From: Pleurodeles waltl | Lineage: Eukaryota; Chordata; Amphibia; Caudata; Salamandridae | DNA length: 64,000 bases | Reading direction: 5' to 3' | Assembly (NCBI RefSeq): GCF_031143425.1 | Contig: NC_090446.1 | Span: 1,028,847,066-1,028,911,065 of the forward strand | Shown: positions 21,237 through 34,534 of the stretch, piece after piece | Layout of the letters: each line of letters starts with the position of its first letter | Position numbering within the stretch: the stretch's first letter is position 1 | Translations under genes and position numbers: made by a program | The notes under the pieces: model-generated | The model's database searches: none | Told to the model about the DNA's origin: nothing | What the model saw: the letters and a program-made list of their open reading frames with translations, nothing else

Positions 21237-21419
21237 GGGCCCATAGACTGACTGCCAGAGCCCATTGAGACAATATTTTACAACATTAGTAATCCCCCCA
21301 GTAAGTCATTTATTAAGGGCACCATACAAAGAGATTTATTTGTCTAACTGGCTAGCCCATCACGAAGTTCCACTGATAATGTAAGGCTTGCCTTCTAGAA
21401 TAATGTGGAGAATAGAGAG

Positions 21420-24400
21420 TAAATTATGTAATATGGCCTGGTTGGAAAACTTTTTTGATTGTTAAATTGTATGTATGCAAGAAACCTGCATTAAACCATT
21501 TTTTATTTAGCTGGCTTTGTTTTCTTCACTCTTGCCTCTCATGCAAGTTCAGGAAAGGCTAAAGGTGGTTTGGCAATTCTGATTTCTGTTCACCTCTCCA
21601 CTAGAGTTCTGAAACGTCTTCTGGCCTCCTCGTTTTACCAAATTTTGGTTTAGGCATTGTAGAGATTTCTCGACTTGGTGTTTAATTTCAACACCAATAT
21701 TTTTGACTTCATGAGTTGATTTAGTTAATGCCCTCAGGTTGGACTTCAAAACCTCCTCACCAACTGGAGGAGAGATATTGTCATAGTGTGAGTGGGGGGA
21801 CTTCAAAGCTAGTATATGTCTATTCCCACCTCAAGTCTGTGGAATGTTAGATTCTAATGGCTGGGGAAAATCCTATTTTAAGCATAAGAAATATGAAGGT
21901 ACCCTCAACAATGTCCTTAATAAGCACAGTAAGCTTTTGCTCCACACTGCCAGTTTTAATACCAACTTTTAATGGAAGGAGTGTGGGTAGTACCACTGAT
22001 TATATTTTAATTTCCTGTAGTACATGTGAGACAGTTTTTTATGGCATTGCTCGCCCTACTGGATTGAGTGATCATAATATTTTCATAGCAACCCTTAATT
22101 TGGTCAAATCGGCTTTCCAACACAAGCTGCTTAATGAACATAGCAGTGGAGAGACAAACTGGGCATAGAGTTAGGTGGACTGAGGTTATCGGCAACAGTT
22201 GCTTACTACCTTAATTAAAAACCATAGATCTGATTTTGAAATATATCTGAATGAGGAAGTAGAAGCATGCCAACCAGTTGAGATGTTCCAGTCAATTTGG
22301 GTGACTAATAATTCATTTTTCAGAAAGCCAGCCAGGAACTGTACAAATAAACTACAAAGCGTATTTGATCATGCATGGACAGTAGCTCACAAACATTTGA
22401 AAGAGGCCTTACAAAGGAGACACGCAGGCTATAAAATCCCTCAGACATAGGTATAACTACCTACTGACTAGAGGTCCATAAAGAGGCCTGGGCTAAATTG
22501 GTACACATAAGTGAAATGAGAAATAACAAGTTACAATTCTTTTTAAGAAAGCTGCTGCTCCACAGTTGGACCCTTTGATTTTGTGTCAAGACTTGGTTAC
22601 CCACTTTGGTACTGTATTCAATGATTGGGAAGATGGTGGCTCTAACAGCTCACATGACTGAGGGAAACGGAAGCAGTTAAAAATTATGGCTCCCCTGCTT
22701 AGATTTTCTTGGGTGAGGTCACTTCGGTCATAGAGAAGTGTAGTAAAGGGAAGGCACCTGGTCAAGATGGGACCTGATAAAACATACAATTGATTTTTGG
22801 ACCCCCATTTTAACACCTTTTTATTTTTATTTTTTTTATTTTTTTTTATGCAGCAGGGTCAGGGATCTTTTCCCAGTCTCAGACATAGACCATAGTGGGC
22901 CGTATGTTTAAAAAGGGGGGTTGATCAGGTCCCAGGTGTTACTGTCCATTCACCCTCTTGGTTTCGTCTGTGAAGATCTTGGGTAGAGTTGTACAGGGAG
23001 GATTAGAAGCCTGGGCTGAGGAAAGCTACGTTCTTAGTGAATCACAATATGGCTTCAGGAGGGACAGAACAATGTATTTGTTCAAGCCTGATAGCTATGA
23101 AATATACCAAGGCTAAACATGATCACCTTCATCTTTCTTTCATCTTTGTTTAATGGACCTGATCAGTGACTTTGATCTTGTTAATAATTCCAAATTGTGG
23201 CACACTTTGGCAACACTGGGTGCACCAGAAGATATTGTCACTCTTCTTGCCCAACTGTATCAGAGTTCAGTTGCAAGAATTCGGTATGGTCCAATGAGGA
23301 TTGTTCATCACCTTATATTAAGGTGAAGAGAGGGGTCATACAAGGTTTTGGCTTGCTCCTTTTCTCTTCACCCTATACATCAACAAAATGTATATAGTTC
23401 TACAAACTAAAAGACTAGACCTCTCTAGAGTAGGATCTTGCTCAACCCGCATTTTACTTTATGCCGACAATGCTATATTAATGGCAAGAACAGCTAATGG
23501 TACGAGGGTAGTCATGCATTCATGGATTGTAGAGATTTGAAAGTCAATCTAAGTAACAATGATATTATGATTTGTAGCCTTGGCAAAGTAAAAATTTGTA
23601 GACCTAATATAAAAGATATCTACTTTAGCAATGTATGGATTTTTTTTTATGTCTTGCTAAACATTTTGATTTTCTTGGCAACAACTATCATCTTCAGAAA
23701 ACGAAAAGTAAGCAGCTTACCCAGTTAATGGAAGAGATCTTTAGATGTGGGACAAAATTCGTCCAGAAACCTTTTAAAGAAATGTGTATTAATTATAAAA
23801 CCAAATGTTTGATAGTGGAGTTGCACCATTATTCATGCTTTACAAAAGGTGCAGAAACAATTTGTAAGAAAGCTCTTAGCAGTCCCACAGTCTAACTCAA
23901 CTTTTATAACACATAAAGGTTTAAGGTTGACACACCGGAATGATAATCTTAAGATACAGCCTGGACTCTTTCGGCTGTCCATATGGGCCAAAACTAAAAC
24001 CAACTTTACCAAGACTATCATAAAATACTTTTTTTGCTCTTGACTTTGTTTTTAAGATTTTGTGGATCGATTATATAAAAAAAAGTATTGACATGTTGAA
24101 GGAAAGTGTCACACTTCAAAATCCAACATCCATATTGAACATGGACACAAAAAGGCTTGAAGTGAGAGCGCTTATAGATCAGTAAAAAATTATCTGCACT
24201 TACATTCAAGGGAAGGGATTCAACCATACCTTTGCCAGAAAGGACCCACCATTGTTTGATTTTGATGCAACTAAGATTGAATGTGGTTCATTAAATGGTA
24301 GCTTTCCCACTATGGGTCGTTGGAGCAAGAAGCTGCTTTGTGTCCATGTGATGACATTTCAAGACAATCGACTATGCACTTTATATTCTTTTGAAAATGT

Positions 24401-24700
24401 TATGCTATTTTTCAGGGGTTATTTTAAAACTGGTTTTAGTCTTGATGAACTTTAAAGATTATCGGGTGGCTTTTAGGTTTTTATTTAATGTGGAAAATGA
24501 TGACATTTGCCACTCTTCAATTCACTATGTTGTATATTCAGTGGGAAAAAGGAGACCGTTTAAATGCTTGAATCTATGAATTTCTCCTTTAATTGTGAGC
24601 GATATTCGTATTTTTTTGCTGTATTTCATGTGCTTTTATAGTATGTAATCTGTACAAACTCAAAGATGTAAAGAAAATAAAAAATTCAGAACTCACTAAA
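21420..24700 (+). mobile_element. Degenerate non-LTR retrotransposon (LINE), + strand
   Basis: Scattered, frame-shifted remains of a LINE ORF2. Endonuclease pieces: MQETC (QET motif, about 21475), KGGLAILIS (about 21560), then TTDYILIS and GLSDHNIF near 22000-22080. RT pieces: KGKAPGQDG (about 22750), NSKLWHTLATLGAPEDIV (about 23195), LAPFLFTLYINKM-like (about 23350) and LLYADNAILMA, the YADD box changed to YADN (about 23457). Multiple stops and frameshifts show it is dead. The clade is probably CR1/L2/I-like, not L1. A T-rich run interrupts it at about 22818-22849. The 3' end is uncertain. Confidence 0.75.
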
Positions 24701-25107
24701 ATACTGCAGTTATTGTTGGAGTGGTCCATGTACTCTTGTGAAACTGCCACCGCACTTCACATTTGTCCCTCATATTGGCAGAAGGGAACCACCTGAAAAT
24801 GTCTGATTTATGCAGGGATACTCTTCTGCTCATAGGAAACTAACAAAGTGATGCCCTGCATTGCCCACGAGTAGACAACCAGTAAACTGATGTGGACACG
24901 TGAGTTTTTGCATGAAGTAAAAGGACTGTTTTTTTGGGGGGGTTTTAGGCTTCTTTGTTTAAAGGGACTCCTCCAAATGCTGTTTTCAAACTAAATCAGG
25001 GACATGGCATGCCGGTTGTAGCCTCCAGATCTTGCGTTCTAGACTGATGATAGTGGGCAAAGACTTCCATGATGTAGCCAGAGCTGCGGCCAAGCAGAGT
25101 GACTTAG
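24701..25107. other. Intron DNA, nothing recognised
   Basis: No gene or defined repeat seen between the LINE and the next MITE. Confidence 0.5.
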
Positions 25108-25276
25108 GGCCTAATTTAGAGTATTGCGGACGGGTTACTCTGTCACAAACGTGACAGATATCCTGACTGTCGTATTCCGATTCCAATAGGATATAATGGG
25201 ATCGTAATAAGGTGGACAGGATATTTATCATGTTTGTGATGAAGTAACCCCCTCTGCCAAACTCTAAATTGGACCC
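25108..25276. mobile_element. Palindromic PIF/Harbinger-like MITE, copy 2
   Basis: 169 bp, ends gggcctaatttagag and ctctaaattggaccc, with the internal tgtcacaaacgtgacagat/atcatgtttgtgatg arms. Flanked on both sides by TTA (25105-25107 and 25277-25279), the classic Harbinger target duplication. Confidence 0.82.
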
Positions 25277-25279
25277 TTA

Positions 25280-26835
25280 GATTTTGTTCTTTCCTGCTCA
25301 GTGCTCTTATAGTTTTTTCTAAAAGTGCACAAAATGCAGGCTAAATGAGTTACTTAAGTACATCTGTGAGACTCAGGTTGTCTCACTATGTTGAATCATG
25401 TTTGGCTGTTCGCACAAAACATGGATGAGGTACTTTTAAGTAATTACTGTGCAAGGAGTTCTTTTATTTAGAATCTCCACAAATAACAGGGGGCACCTCG
25501 TCTCACAAAATCTACAATGCCCCATTCCTTTCTGAAACTACTCCATTACCTGCTTGATTTTTTTTTTTCCTTAATCTGTTCATTTTAAACTTGTATTTTG
25601 TCTAACTGTCCTCTTACAACACAATGGTTCTAAGGTTCAATGAAAATTTGACTGAGGCAAATTTGGACCCATTTAAAAAAATATTTATGATTATTTTTTT
25701 TTCTTATAACTTCATCAAAGTACTGAAACAGTTATGTGATCAGCCAGCCCAAGTGCTGAAATCTGTCAGACAAAACATTACCATTTTTCATCTGCTACTT
25801 ATTCCACAGCAGGCACATGTACATATACCTGACACTAGTGGTTACTTAGCAGCGGCAGATGGACATGCAGGAATTTCGGTTTTACATAGCTGCCGAGTTT
25901 TCAGATGACTTGTATGTGGCATTTCCATGGTTTCAATGTTCTGTTGAGTGGCATTCAAAGTACAAACGTGTGACACTTTTAGTATCATTCTCTTGTGAGT
26001 AAAGCCAAATAATGAAGCCCATGGGAATGTATCAGAAATTACACCCTTTTGAGCAACGAAAAGTTCTAAAAAGAACTTCAAACTATTTCAGAGCCCCTGA
26101 AATGGAAGGTTACTGTTGATCACAAGTCTTGTTTGCTTTTTAACAACCAGGTGTACTTTGCATGAGGATTTGTATGCCCAGTCTTTGCGATAGGAAAAGA
26201 GAAAACTACTAGTCCCAGCATGTAAAGTGTTTAGGATTAAAAAGTCAGGATTCACACTGTTACAATTCACGATATTTCCCACAATACGGTCTTTAGTGCC
26301 ATGTGACAATCAGGGCCACCTTCTAAAAACAAATGTCACCTTATACGTAAGTTAAAGCCTTCGCACAACCACAATAGTAAGAAGCTCCAACCAGGCCAGA
26401 ACTAAAATGATGCAGAAAATACTGCTCAGTAGGCACATTCAAACTCCTCCCAATAATAAGAACCTGAGTCTGACTGTGGCTGGATGGACTAGCCTGTTTG
26501 GATTATTGCTTGATACTAAGTGCAGCAGTTCACAGGTAGGTCTTCCTTGACCGGCCTCTTACCAGTGTGGTTTCTAATTGGCTGTTTCTTTACTGCCATG
26601 ACTAACATTTTATTGTTCTGACTGGTACAGAAATTGTTACAAAGCACCTAAAGCTGGTATTTTTTGCCCTAATCATCACATCCTTAAAACAGTAAAAACA
26701 CAAAAATACACTTTGGGTGTTTTGGATTTGCTGACTTAATGATGACTGGCTGATACTTACAGTAAACAAAGACATAAAAGCCATCTCTTAAAAAAGAGCA
26801 AACTTTATAAAGATGATTTGTATAGTGTCATATTA
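25280..26835. other. Intron DNA, nothing recognised
   Basis: No supported gene or repeat. Confidence 0.5.
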
Positions 26836-26966
26836 CCCAGGGAAATCTCACACCAGGTGCATTAACCCGGCCTCCTCTGCCTGGCATCTTGCACTACAAG
26901 AGTCTTGCCTAATGCCCCATTCCTATAACACAAACACAGTATAGTAGAGTCTAGGAAAGCATCTGC
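26836..26966 (+). repeat. Dispersed repeat, copy 1 of 2 in the window
   Basis: Matches 35956-36095 in the same orientation: acccagggaaa, cctcctctgcctggcatctt, tcttgcctaat, ataacac, cagtatagtagagtct. Roughly 80% identical. Family not recognised. Confidence 0.65.
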
Positions 26967-27245
26967 AAAATGTTCATGTTTGAGTCTTTCAAGATCTTAA
27001 AATGACTTGAAGAAAAGGCCAGTGGTTCTTTGGAAAAGGTGGCAACCCCGCTTACCAGTGGAAAATGCTGGGGGGTGCCAGAGTAGACGTAGGCAGCAGG
27101 CAGCACTACATTTGATGCTACTGCCGTCGATCCGTATATAGGCAGGGGCACCAGCAGAGACTCTCCCTTAGTCCGCATTGGCCTCTCTATTAGGGCAAAG
27201 GAGTGTTGCCCACCCTCCTCCCCCCCGTGGCAGCTCCTCTAAGGT

Positions 27246-27477
27246 GAAAAATAAAATGGTAATAAAATTCATTTGTTACCATTTTATTTTTCCCTTTTCC
27301 CAGCAGAATCATGTTTTGGGGTGGGGCCACTGCTGCTGACTGGCAGCAGGGGAGTGATGTTAACTCCACAGTTTACACTGCGCATGTCATTTTGGCAGTC
27401 CGTCTTGTGGTGGCCAGCCTGACATGCGCAGTGTAAAACCTCTCCACCCAGCTGTCTAGGACTGCTGGGTGGAGAGC
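27246..27477. repeat. Three adjacent perfect hairpins
   Basis: Perfect arms: 17 bp at 27246-27262 with 27276-27292; 18 bp at 27372-27389 with 27420-27437 (tttacactgcgcatgtca); 13 bp at 27440-27452 with 27464-27476 (ctctccacccagc). The surrounding DNA is GC-rich. Possibly the core of a foldback DNA transposon. Confidence 0.7.
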
Positions 27478-28372
27478 AGGCACAGGCCCCGCACTGACTG
27501 TAGGAGCATCGAGGAAGCCCACTCCAGCCGATCCTTGCGCTGATGTTCAGCAGCATGAGAGCAGCGCCTGAATTGGCATCGAGAATTCAATGCAGCAGAG
27601 ACCAGCGTAGAGGGACTGCAGCATGAGCACTGGAGAAGGAGAGCCACTGTGTCAGCATATGGTTAAATACATTTTTGTTATGCTTCTCTGTATTCTATTG
27701 TGTTTGACTTCTGTAAAGGTGCATGCACATTTCGGTAATGCTCCCCAGCCTCTTCATTAATAAACTCTGCCAATCACTTGTTTAGGAAATTGTGGCAAAC
27801 CTTGAGTTTCCAGGCCTAGAACCAACTCCCTTGTCAGCCTTTGTACACTTTGTGTGTTTTTTTGTATCGGACTGTGGCCTCTCGCTAATGCCTATTGCCT
27901 AGGAACAGGTGAGCAGGAAAACGTATTGAGTACTGTTTGGGGAGAAACACTTTATAAATGTTTAAAATAAATAACACGGTGTCTGATTCAGATTCCCAAT
28001 CACACACACAGGGCAAGGAATAAAGGTTGAGACCCCAAATATCTTTCCACCAGCTAGAGATGCAGCATATTGGTTTTGAAAAAACGTCTCTCACCCACTA
28101 ATAGTGGTATGCTTCATCATAGGACAATCCTAACACATTCCTACGCTATCCAACGTAAGGAATGGACCAAAAGGGAGGAGAGACAAATAACATAGACCAA
28201 CAAACGGGGATCAAACACACACCAAGCACCTCATTCATATGGTTAAAGCTATCTCAGGTGATACCATAGTCAATCTTTATTCCAAGGTTCACCGGATAGG
28301 ATTAAAAGAAAATTAACAATAGGTGGTGAAACGGGGACATGATCACTCCTACACCCCAAATAGATGTTCAAA

Positions 28373-28430
28373 GGTCAGCATGTTTCGGCCATTTTCATCG
28401 CCCCTACGGGTCACTCTGCCTTCCTCAGGA
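28373..28430 (-). ncRNA. Hammerhead-ribozyme-like motif, copy 2 (left arm)
   Basis: Minus strand: CTGAGGA, A, GGC...GCC, GAAACATGC, T, GACC. CTGAGGA fits the CUGANGA core. The loop contains GTGACCCGTAGGGGC as in the right arm. Confidence 0.4.
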
Positions 28431-30471
28431 GCATCGATCCTCTTTAATGCATATTTCTTACCCTACCAGTAGTGCCTGCAAATTGTGATCAAATATGTCT
28501 TTAGGTTCAATTGTCTCCCTGTCTTAGTACACACACTAAGGATTGCCTACGAGGGAATATACAAACACACATTTAAAATTTTGCACATAGTCTGCTTAAT
28601 CCACACCTTGCTTCTTGCTCCCTCATATTAATATATTTGTACCCACGTGCCCTTAGTCCCATCAAAATGCATGCACTCCATTCTCCGTTCCATACCAAAT
28701 CGGGAACTATTAATGCAGTTTTTGTGCAACAACATCCGTCACAAGCCCATCAACCCAAATTGTGACCTCTGGCTCAGGTTACTCGATATGTGTGAAAAAA
28801 TACAGAGTTATCATTGTCAATCTACAGAACTGGAGTTCGGTGGGATCACCTCCCTGTAGTCACACTGAATATGAACACAGACAAATGTACACAGGTCTTT
28901 CTTCAAATTATTCTTTACCTCCTTAATTGAATTCTCTCCCTCAATTGAAATCCCCCCGCTCACCTCGTCAAGGTACCAGTGCTGCCCAACTGCCCAATGT
29001 AACTCCATGTGGGTCACAGAGCCGTTCATTGCTTCTCTTCTTATTTCCTTTCTCCTGCGGTCAGATGATCGCGTCTATCCTACAACCAACTAGACTGTTC
29101 TGTCTCCATGGTGCCAAAACACATCTGCCATATTGAAAGGACATCGCTAGTCCTCTTTCACAATGAGCGCCTCTCTAACGCCGGTAAACAGACTAACGTG
29201 CCCCTCATGTCCAACTTTATTCATTAACAACCACAAAGATAAACAAATGTAATTCTTTCACAAACACCCGTTCCAGTGCGGTGGGAAGAATTTTTTACTC
29301 AGAAAGATCTTCATGAGCGCCAGCCATTTTAGAGGTATATGGGCACAAAAACCTGATAATGATGGCTTGCTGGGTAAATTATGTTTAGTGATCAACCTCC
29401 ACTACATCACGCTATTTAGCACAATTCACTAAATGCTAACCGTACTAAAGTGCAAATAAGGATTCTCTGAGCATAAAAATAATTGCCAATTGCACTAAAT
29501 TGTGTATATTACATAATACTATGTTCCATTATTGTTGCCATATTGGTCCCAGTAAAAACAGCAGGAATCCCAGTTTAGCTATCTATATTGATGGTTTCTC
29601 TCCCTTTAAACGGGTTGTTTTATTTCTATAGTTTATTACATAATATTCCACAGCAACCATCATTAGTGAATAAATTGGTTGGACCTTTACATGTCACTTA
29701 TAATTAAGGCTACAAACGCATCTTCCAAGCGCATGTCATTATGATCTAATACCAAACACTGGTATGTAAGGTAGGGTCCAAAGAGGCGATATAGATCTTA
29801 AAGGGGTGATTATTACCCATCCTCCTTCCTCCCGTGCATGCAATACTCTTATCAATCTCATCTTCGATTCACACTAGAACCCCTCAAATCACTTGGGTAA
29901 TCGTGAAAAGAGACAGCACTCTGTTGAGTCTCACTAATGATTATTGACAGTTTAGTTGATGCTAGGGTATGTCCTCATTTATTCCCTGTCATGACTTTGG
30001 ATACGGTAGATCCATTGTTGTTCTCGCCTAAATAAAAACACTTCAGTGTCTTCCATGTACGGAGGAATAGCAGGTTTATCCAATAGTGTCCTAGTAAAAT
30101 TTCATGCATCATGACCCATTTCTAAAAACTGGGTAGTCATTTTTGTTACTGTTTTCTTACATCTGAGATGAAGAATGTCGTTGCACAAAGACTGCATTAA
30201 TAATTCCCAATTTGATATGGAACAGAACATGGAGCGAATGCATTTTAATGGGGCTAAAGGCACATGGGTGCAAATTTATTAATATGAGGGAGCAAGAGGC
30301 AAGGTGTGGACTAAGCAGACTCTGTGCAAAATTTTAAATGTGTGTATATATATATTACCTCGTAGGCAATCCTGAGTGTGCGTACTAAGACAGGGGGACA
30401 ATTGAACCCAAAGGCATATTTGATCACTATTTGAAGGCACTACAGGTAGGGTATGAAATATGAATTAAAGG

Positions 30472-30531
30472 GGTCCTGATGAAGGCCGAGTGACCCGTAG
30501 GGGCGATGAAAATAGCCGAAACGTATTGACC
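30472..30531 (+). ncRNA. Hammerhead-ribozyme-like motif, copy 3 (right arm)
   Basis: GGTC, CTGATGA, A, GGC...GCC, GAAACGT, then ATT and GACC, so stem I can pair GGTC with GACC. Stem II is GGC/GCC here but GCG/CGC in copy 1, a paired change. Confidence 0.45.
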
Positions 30532-31028
30532 TTTGAAAAGCTATTTGGGGTGTAGGGGCGATCATGTCCCCGTTTCACAACCTATTGTTGATTTTCTTTT
30601 AATCCTATCCGGTGAACCTTGGAATAAAGATTGAGTATGGTATCACCTGAGATAGTTTTAACCTTGTGAATGAGGTGCTTTGTGTGTGTTTGATCCCAGT
30701 TTGTGTGTCTGTTATTTGTTTCGCCTCTCTTTTGCTCCATTCCTTACATTGGCTAGCATGGGAATGTGTCAGCATCACACTATGATGAAGTATGCCACTA
30801 TTAGTGGGTGAGGGCGTTTTTTTCAAAACTAATACGTTGTATTTCTAGCTGGTGGGACCATGTTTGGGGTCTCAACCTTTAATCCTTGTCCTCTGTGTGT
30901 GATTGGGAATCTGATTCAGGCACTGTGTTATTATTTATTTTAAACATTTATAGAGTGTTTCTCCCCAAAAAGTACTCAATACGTTTTCCTGCGCACCTGT
31001 TTCTAGGCGATAGACATTAGCGAGAGGC

Positions 31029-31845
31029 CTGTGATTGGTTCATTGATTAGAAGGTTGGACAAGGGTTTCTCCTCTCACCCCTCAGGTGTGTGTTGTTTGA
31101 ATCAGATTCCCGCCACAGTGCTGCCTACACACGACAAAAGACTGGATAATCTAAGTTGCAAAACCAAATCATCAAACTTCTGTCTGCTTTATCTGAAAAA
31201 ACAGGATCTATCACAAATCAGCAATAACACAAGGCTACCACGTGCCCCTCATTTCCCATAAAGCATATTGTTTTGCAAGTTGAACATGGCCTTTCTTGAT
31301 GAAACAATGATAAAAACATCTGCAATGTGCAGATAAGGAAACCGCTCTCTCAGTTATTGGTACACAGTTGTCTGTCACAGGCCATTTATCTGGCTGTGCG
31401 CAGTGTGTCAATGGAACCTTCGAGTGGCAGCTTGTCTCTGTGGTTATTTTGTGTTGCTGTGCTGCTGTCGGCTGTGCCTCTATTCAGCGCCAGTTATTCC
31501 CTTCCAACAACACTTCGTATGCACTGCACAGCCAACTTCTTTAAAGTGCTGCTCCGCAAAAGTAGCACTGTAATTAGATCTTGACGACGTGTCTGTGAAT
31601 ACACTTCTTCTGCCAGCTGATTAAAGTGTTCGCAAGTGTTATACTCATTCTGTGCCCCAGAAGGCAATTATTTTCATTTTCGCTTGCTTCCCATTTAACA
31701 GTTTAAAGAGCCCTGCCTGCCCTGACAACCAGCAGGCCTCACAGCTTAGAGCTTCATATTCCACCTGCAGGGTCCTACATGTAAAATAGATTTTCTATTG
31801 AAAGCATCAAGGTGTCAACAGAAGGACAGTAGTTGCACCCAGTGC
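31029..31845. other. Intron DNA, nothing recognised
   Basis: No supported gene. An 85-codon frame at 31327-31584 looks like a hydrophobic stretch by chance. Confidence 0.5.
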
Positions 31846-32165
31846 TTAATTTGAGCTGTTGTTGCTGGTGGGGGGCACCAACACTTATTTTTGGGGGGCT
31901 GGCACTTATTTTTTTGCATGATACATTTCTGCGCGCAAAAGACACATATGGGAAAGATGGAGGAAGAGAAAAACGGAAAAGGATCACAAAGGGAGAAAGC
32001 AGAAATCTGCAAGATTGAGCTGAAAGTGCAGGGAATGACTGTAATGGATTAAAGAGGCCCGAGATGGCTTTAGGATTACATTGCCTCAGTATTCTGTGCT
32101 CCCACTTAATTGCAGTAGCCACGTGTTTCAGAGGAGAGCTTTGGGCACCGGCACGTTTTTATTTA
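31846..32165. repeat. Putative interspersed repeat with gggggca-ccaacactta words
   Basis: Begins cagtgcttaatttgagctg and has repeated ggcaccaacactta/ggctggcacttatttttt words, ending gggcaccggcacg. Only one copy is in the window, so the call rests on composition and internal repetition alone. Confidence 0.35.
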
Positions 32166-34480
32166 CAAAATAACCACTAGTTGCACCAATAGTTATTATT
32201 GATTGCTGCCTCATAAGGTGCAAAAACCTAGTGTGCTTGTGGCATGGAAAATAAATTAATCAAAATGCCACAAATCACTCCACTTTCGAAACCACTGTTT
32301 CATAGGCAGAGGATGATGAGCTACATAAAGAAGGTTACACAGTGTAAAAACACACATTTTCTCGCACCCCCTTGTTTTTGTTTGTAACAGTCCTAGGGTT
32401 TTCCATTGGACCAGTAGGGATCAGCAGAGTGTCACTACCACAGTCTGTTACCAGAATGCTTGAAGAAAAAGATTTAGGTGTATGTGGGGAGCGGGGACCA
32501 CAGCGCAGGGAGAGGCACACTGCTGCTAATGGACTCAGTTACATTTTAGATTTTTACATTGTAGGAACTCTTAGGTCATGATATTATATTTTAGAGCGCT
32601 GCATGGTGGCACATTTTTTGGATTGATCATGAAATTGTATTGTGTGCGCCTCTAACTGAACGTGGCAAGCTTGTGGCGTGCTTTTCAATGGATGGAAATG
32701 AAAGAACATTTTGCAGCGCGTGTGTCTATGTACTGATTAGGGCGATGGAATGTCCGCTTGTACGTCTTTGTGGACCTTCTTTTCTATATTTAACTCAAGC
32801 GCGCCTGCAAGCTATTGTACATGTGAGCGAACATCATCGTAGGCGTCCCCTGGGAGAGGGAGCCTTGGAAGCAGATGCGCGTTGGCCGCTTATTTCCTGT
32901 GGAGTCCGAACACTGCCACTGGAACGTTACTGTAGCGCTAAAAAGCCACCTACTCGAAGCACAGATGTAAAACCCGCTTAGTGCAGATGTAAAAGTCAGC
33001 GGATGTGCATGTTCTCTCTTGTACCCGCATGATACTGTCCCTCTGTGTCTTGAGCCTCGCTTCAGTGCTCTCACCGGACCTAATGAAGTCTTCCAGTATA
33101 TCACATGACATTAAAAGTAAAGCGCTGTTTGTGCAGGTCTGCATTAGTCACTTAAAGATTTCTACAAATGTTTTGTGAACTCCCTCTCACCCTTGTGGTT
33201 ACAAGCTCGTCAGAGGTAAAGCAAGGGCGGGATATTCATACTGTGTTTATGGTCTCTGTGGTTATGTTCTGACAAATGGGTTTTGCAGAAAACACAGTGG
33301 TTTGCTGAAAGCAGGCCCTCAATGCAGGCAATAAAAACCATTTATCAGGACATAAAGAGGGGCCTGGAAACAGATGATAGTTGGCTGCGGTTGATTGGAT
33401 ACGTAGATATACCACCACGTATATTGGTGGTCATCATGATGGGATCAGGCTATAGTCTGTAAATTTTGGAAAGCCTTACGTTTGACGCGCACTCTGATCT
33501 TGTGACGCTGATGTGAGGTTTAGCAGATGTGCAATGTGACCTGATTTGCACCACGCATATTCCCCAACCATCGTTTGTGTAACTCAAACGGTTGCATAGG
33601 ATGGCATGGCATTGCCAACAACCGGTATTTCGGTTCCAGCACTGCCACTGCAGCAGTCCTAGTGATTGTGGGTTCAGCATTCCTTCTGCAACTTGCAAGC
33701 AATAATATAAAATCTCCTAAAAACAGAATATATGTTCTATTTTTATAAGGCATTCTATAATTTCTTGCAAGATGCAGGAGGGAATGCTAAACCTGGCACC
33801 AAAATGTTGGCTTAACTGGTGACGTCCAGGTCATATTTCCTGCCTTGAAGCTGCCCTGTATTCAAAATGCATCCCCTTTGCTCAGAAGGGCAAGGTGCTC
33901 AAAGTTTTCAAAATGTGCTCTTCTTCGACCTGCATGATGCACCTCCTGCACAGTACAGCTGCGACAACACAGGGACGATGAGAAGAACTGCAGTGAAATG
34001 CAATTCTCCCACTTAGTGAACAGTAGATGCGCAGCTTTCGTTCTGGGCCTGGAGTGCAGCATTTACCATCAGCATCGTCAGGCCCACAATGGAAGTGCAA
34101 TGGGTCAAGGTCTGTGGACCTGTGTGCCATAATTAAACGCTGCAGCGGTGCTGGAACAATTTTCAGAGTGGGTAGCAGAAAGCACAAGTGTCACAAATGA
34201 GATACATCCGTTCATCAGGAACTTGGTAAGGGTGTAGTATGTAACTGGTGGTGGTGCATTTTGTGGCACACTGTCGCAAATATATTACTAAAGAATGGTG
34301 CAGGAGCGCAGGGTCATTCACAGTTAGCACATTTCCATTGAAATGGCCACCACATTTTCAAATCATGCAGTGCTACTGATAAAATTATAAAGCAATGATT
34401 TGCCCATTCTGTATTTTTTTTTTTTTTTTTAGTGTATAAAAAAAAGACCCCTCCCCCCCAGTTTTCCCTTAGGAAAGTTA
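32166..34480. other. Intron DNA, nothing recognised
   Basis: No supported gene or defined repeat. A T-rich run lies at about 34413-34431. Confidence 0.5.
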
Positions 34481-34486
34481 GTTTTG

Positions 34487-34534
34487 CTCGCGACTTTTAA
34501 GCCCCACCACTTTCAAATGTCACCAGCCGCCACT
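34487..34534 (+). repeat. Short dispersed repeat, copy 1
   Basis: caccacttt-aaatgt-accagc and neighbours match 49918-49960 in the same orientation. Probably the end of an unrecognised interspersed element. GC-rich DNA follows to about 35380 without a supported gene. Confidence 0.5.

Larger units (their letters stand above)
27877..31028. mobile_element. 3.15-kb element with 860-bp inverted arms
   Basis: Left arm 27877-28738 and right arm 30171-31028 are inverted copies with about 90% identity, ending in gcctctcgctaatg. The 5-bp word ctgtg lies at both outer borders (27872-27876, 31029-31033), a possible target duplication. Each arm carries a hammerhead-like motif reading outwards. The 1.43-kb middle shows no RT or transposase I can recognise. 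It could be a foldback DNA transposon, or a Penelope-like element with its terminal repeats inverted. The paired arms are the firm observation. Confidence 0.75.
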
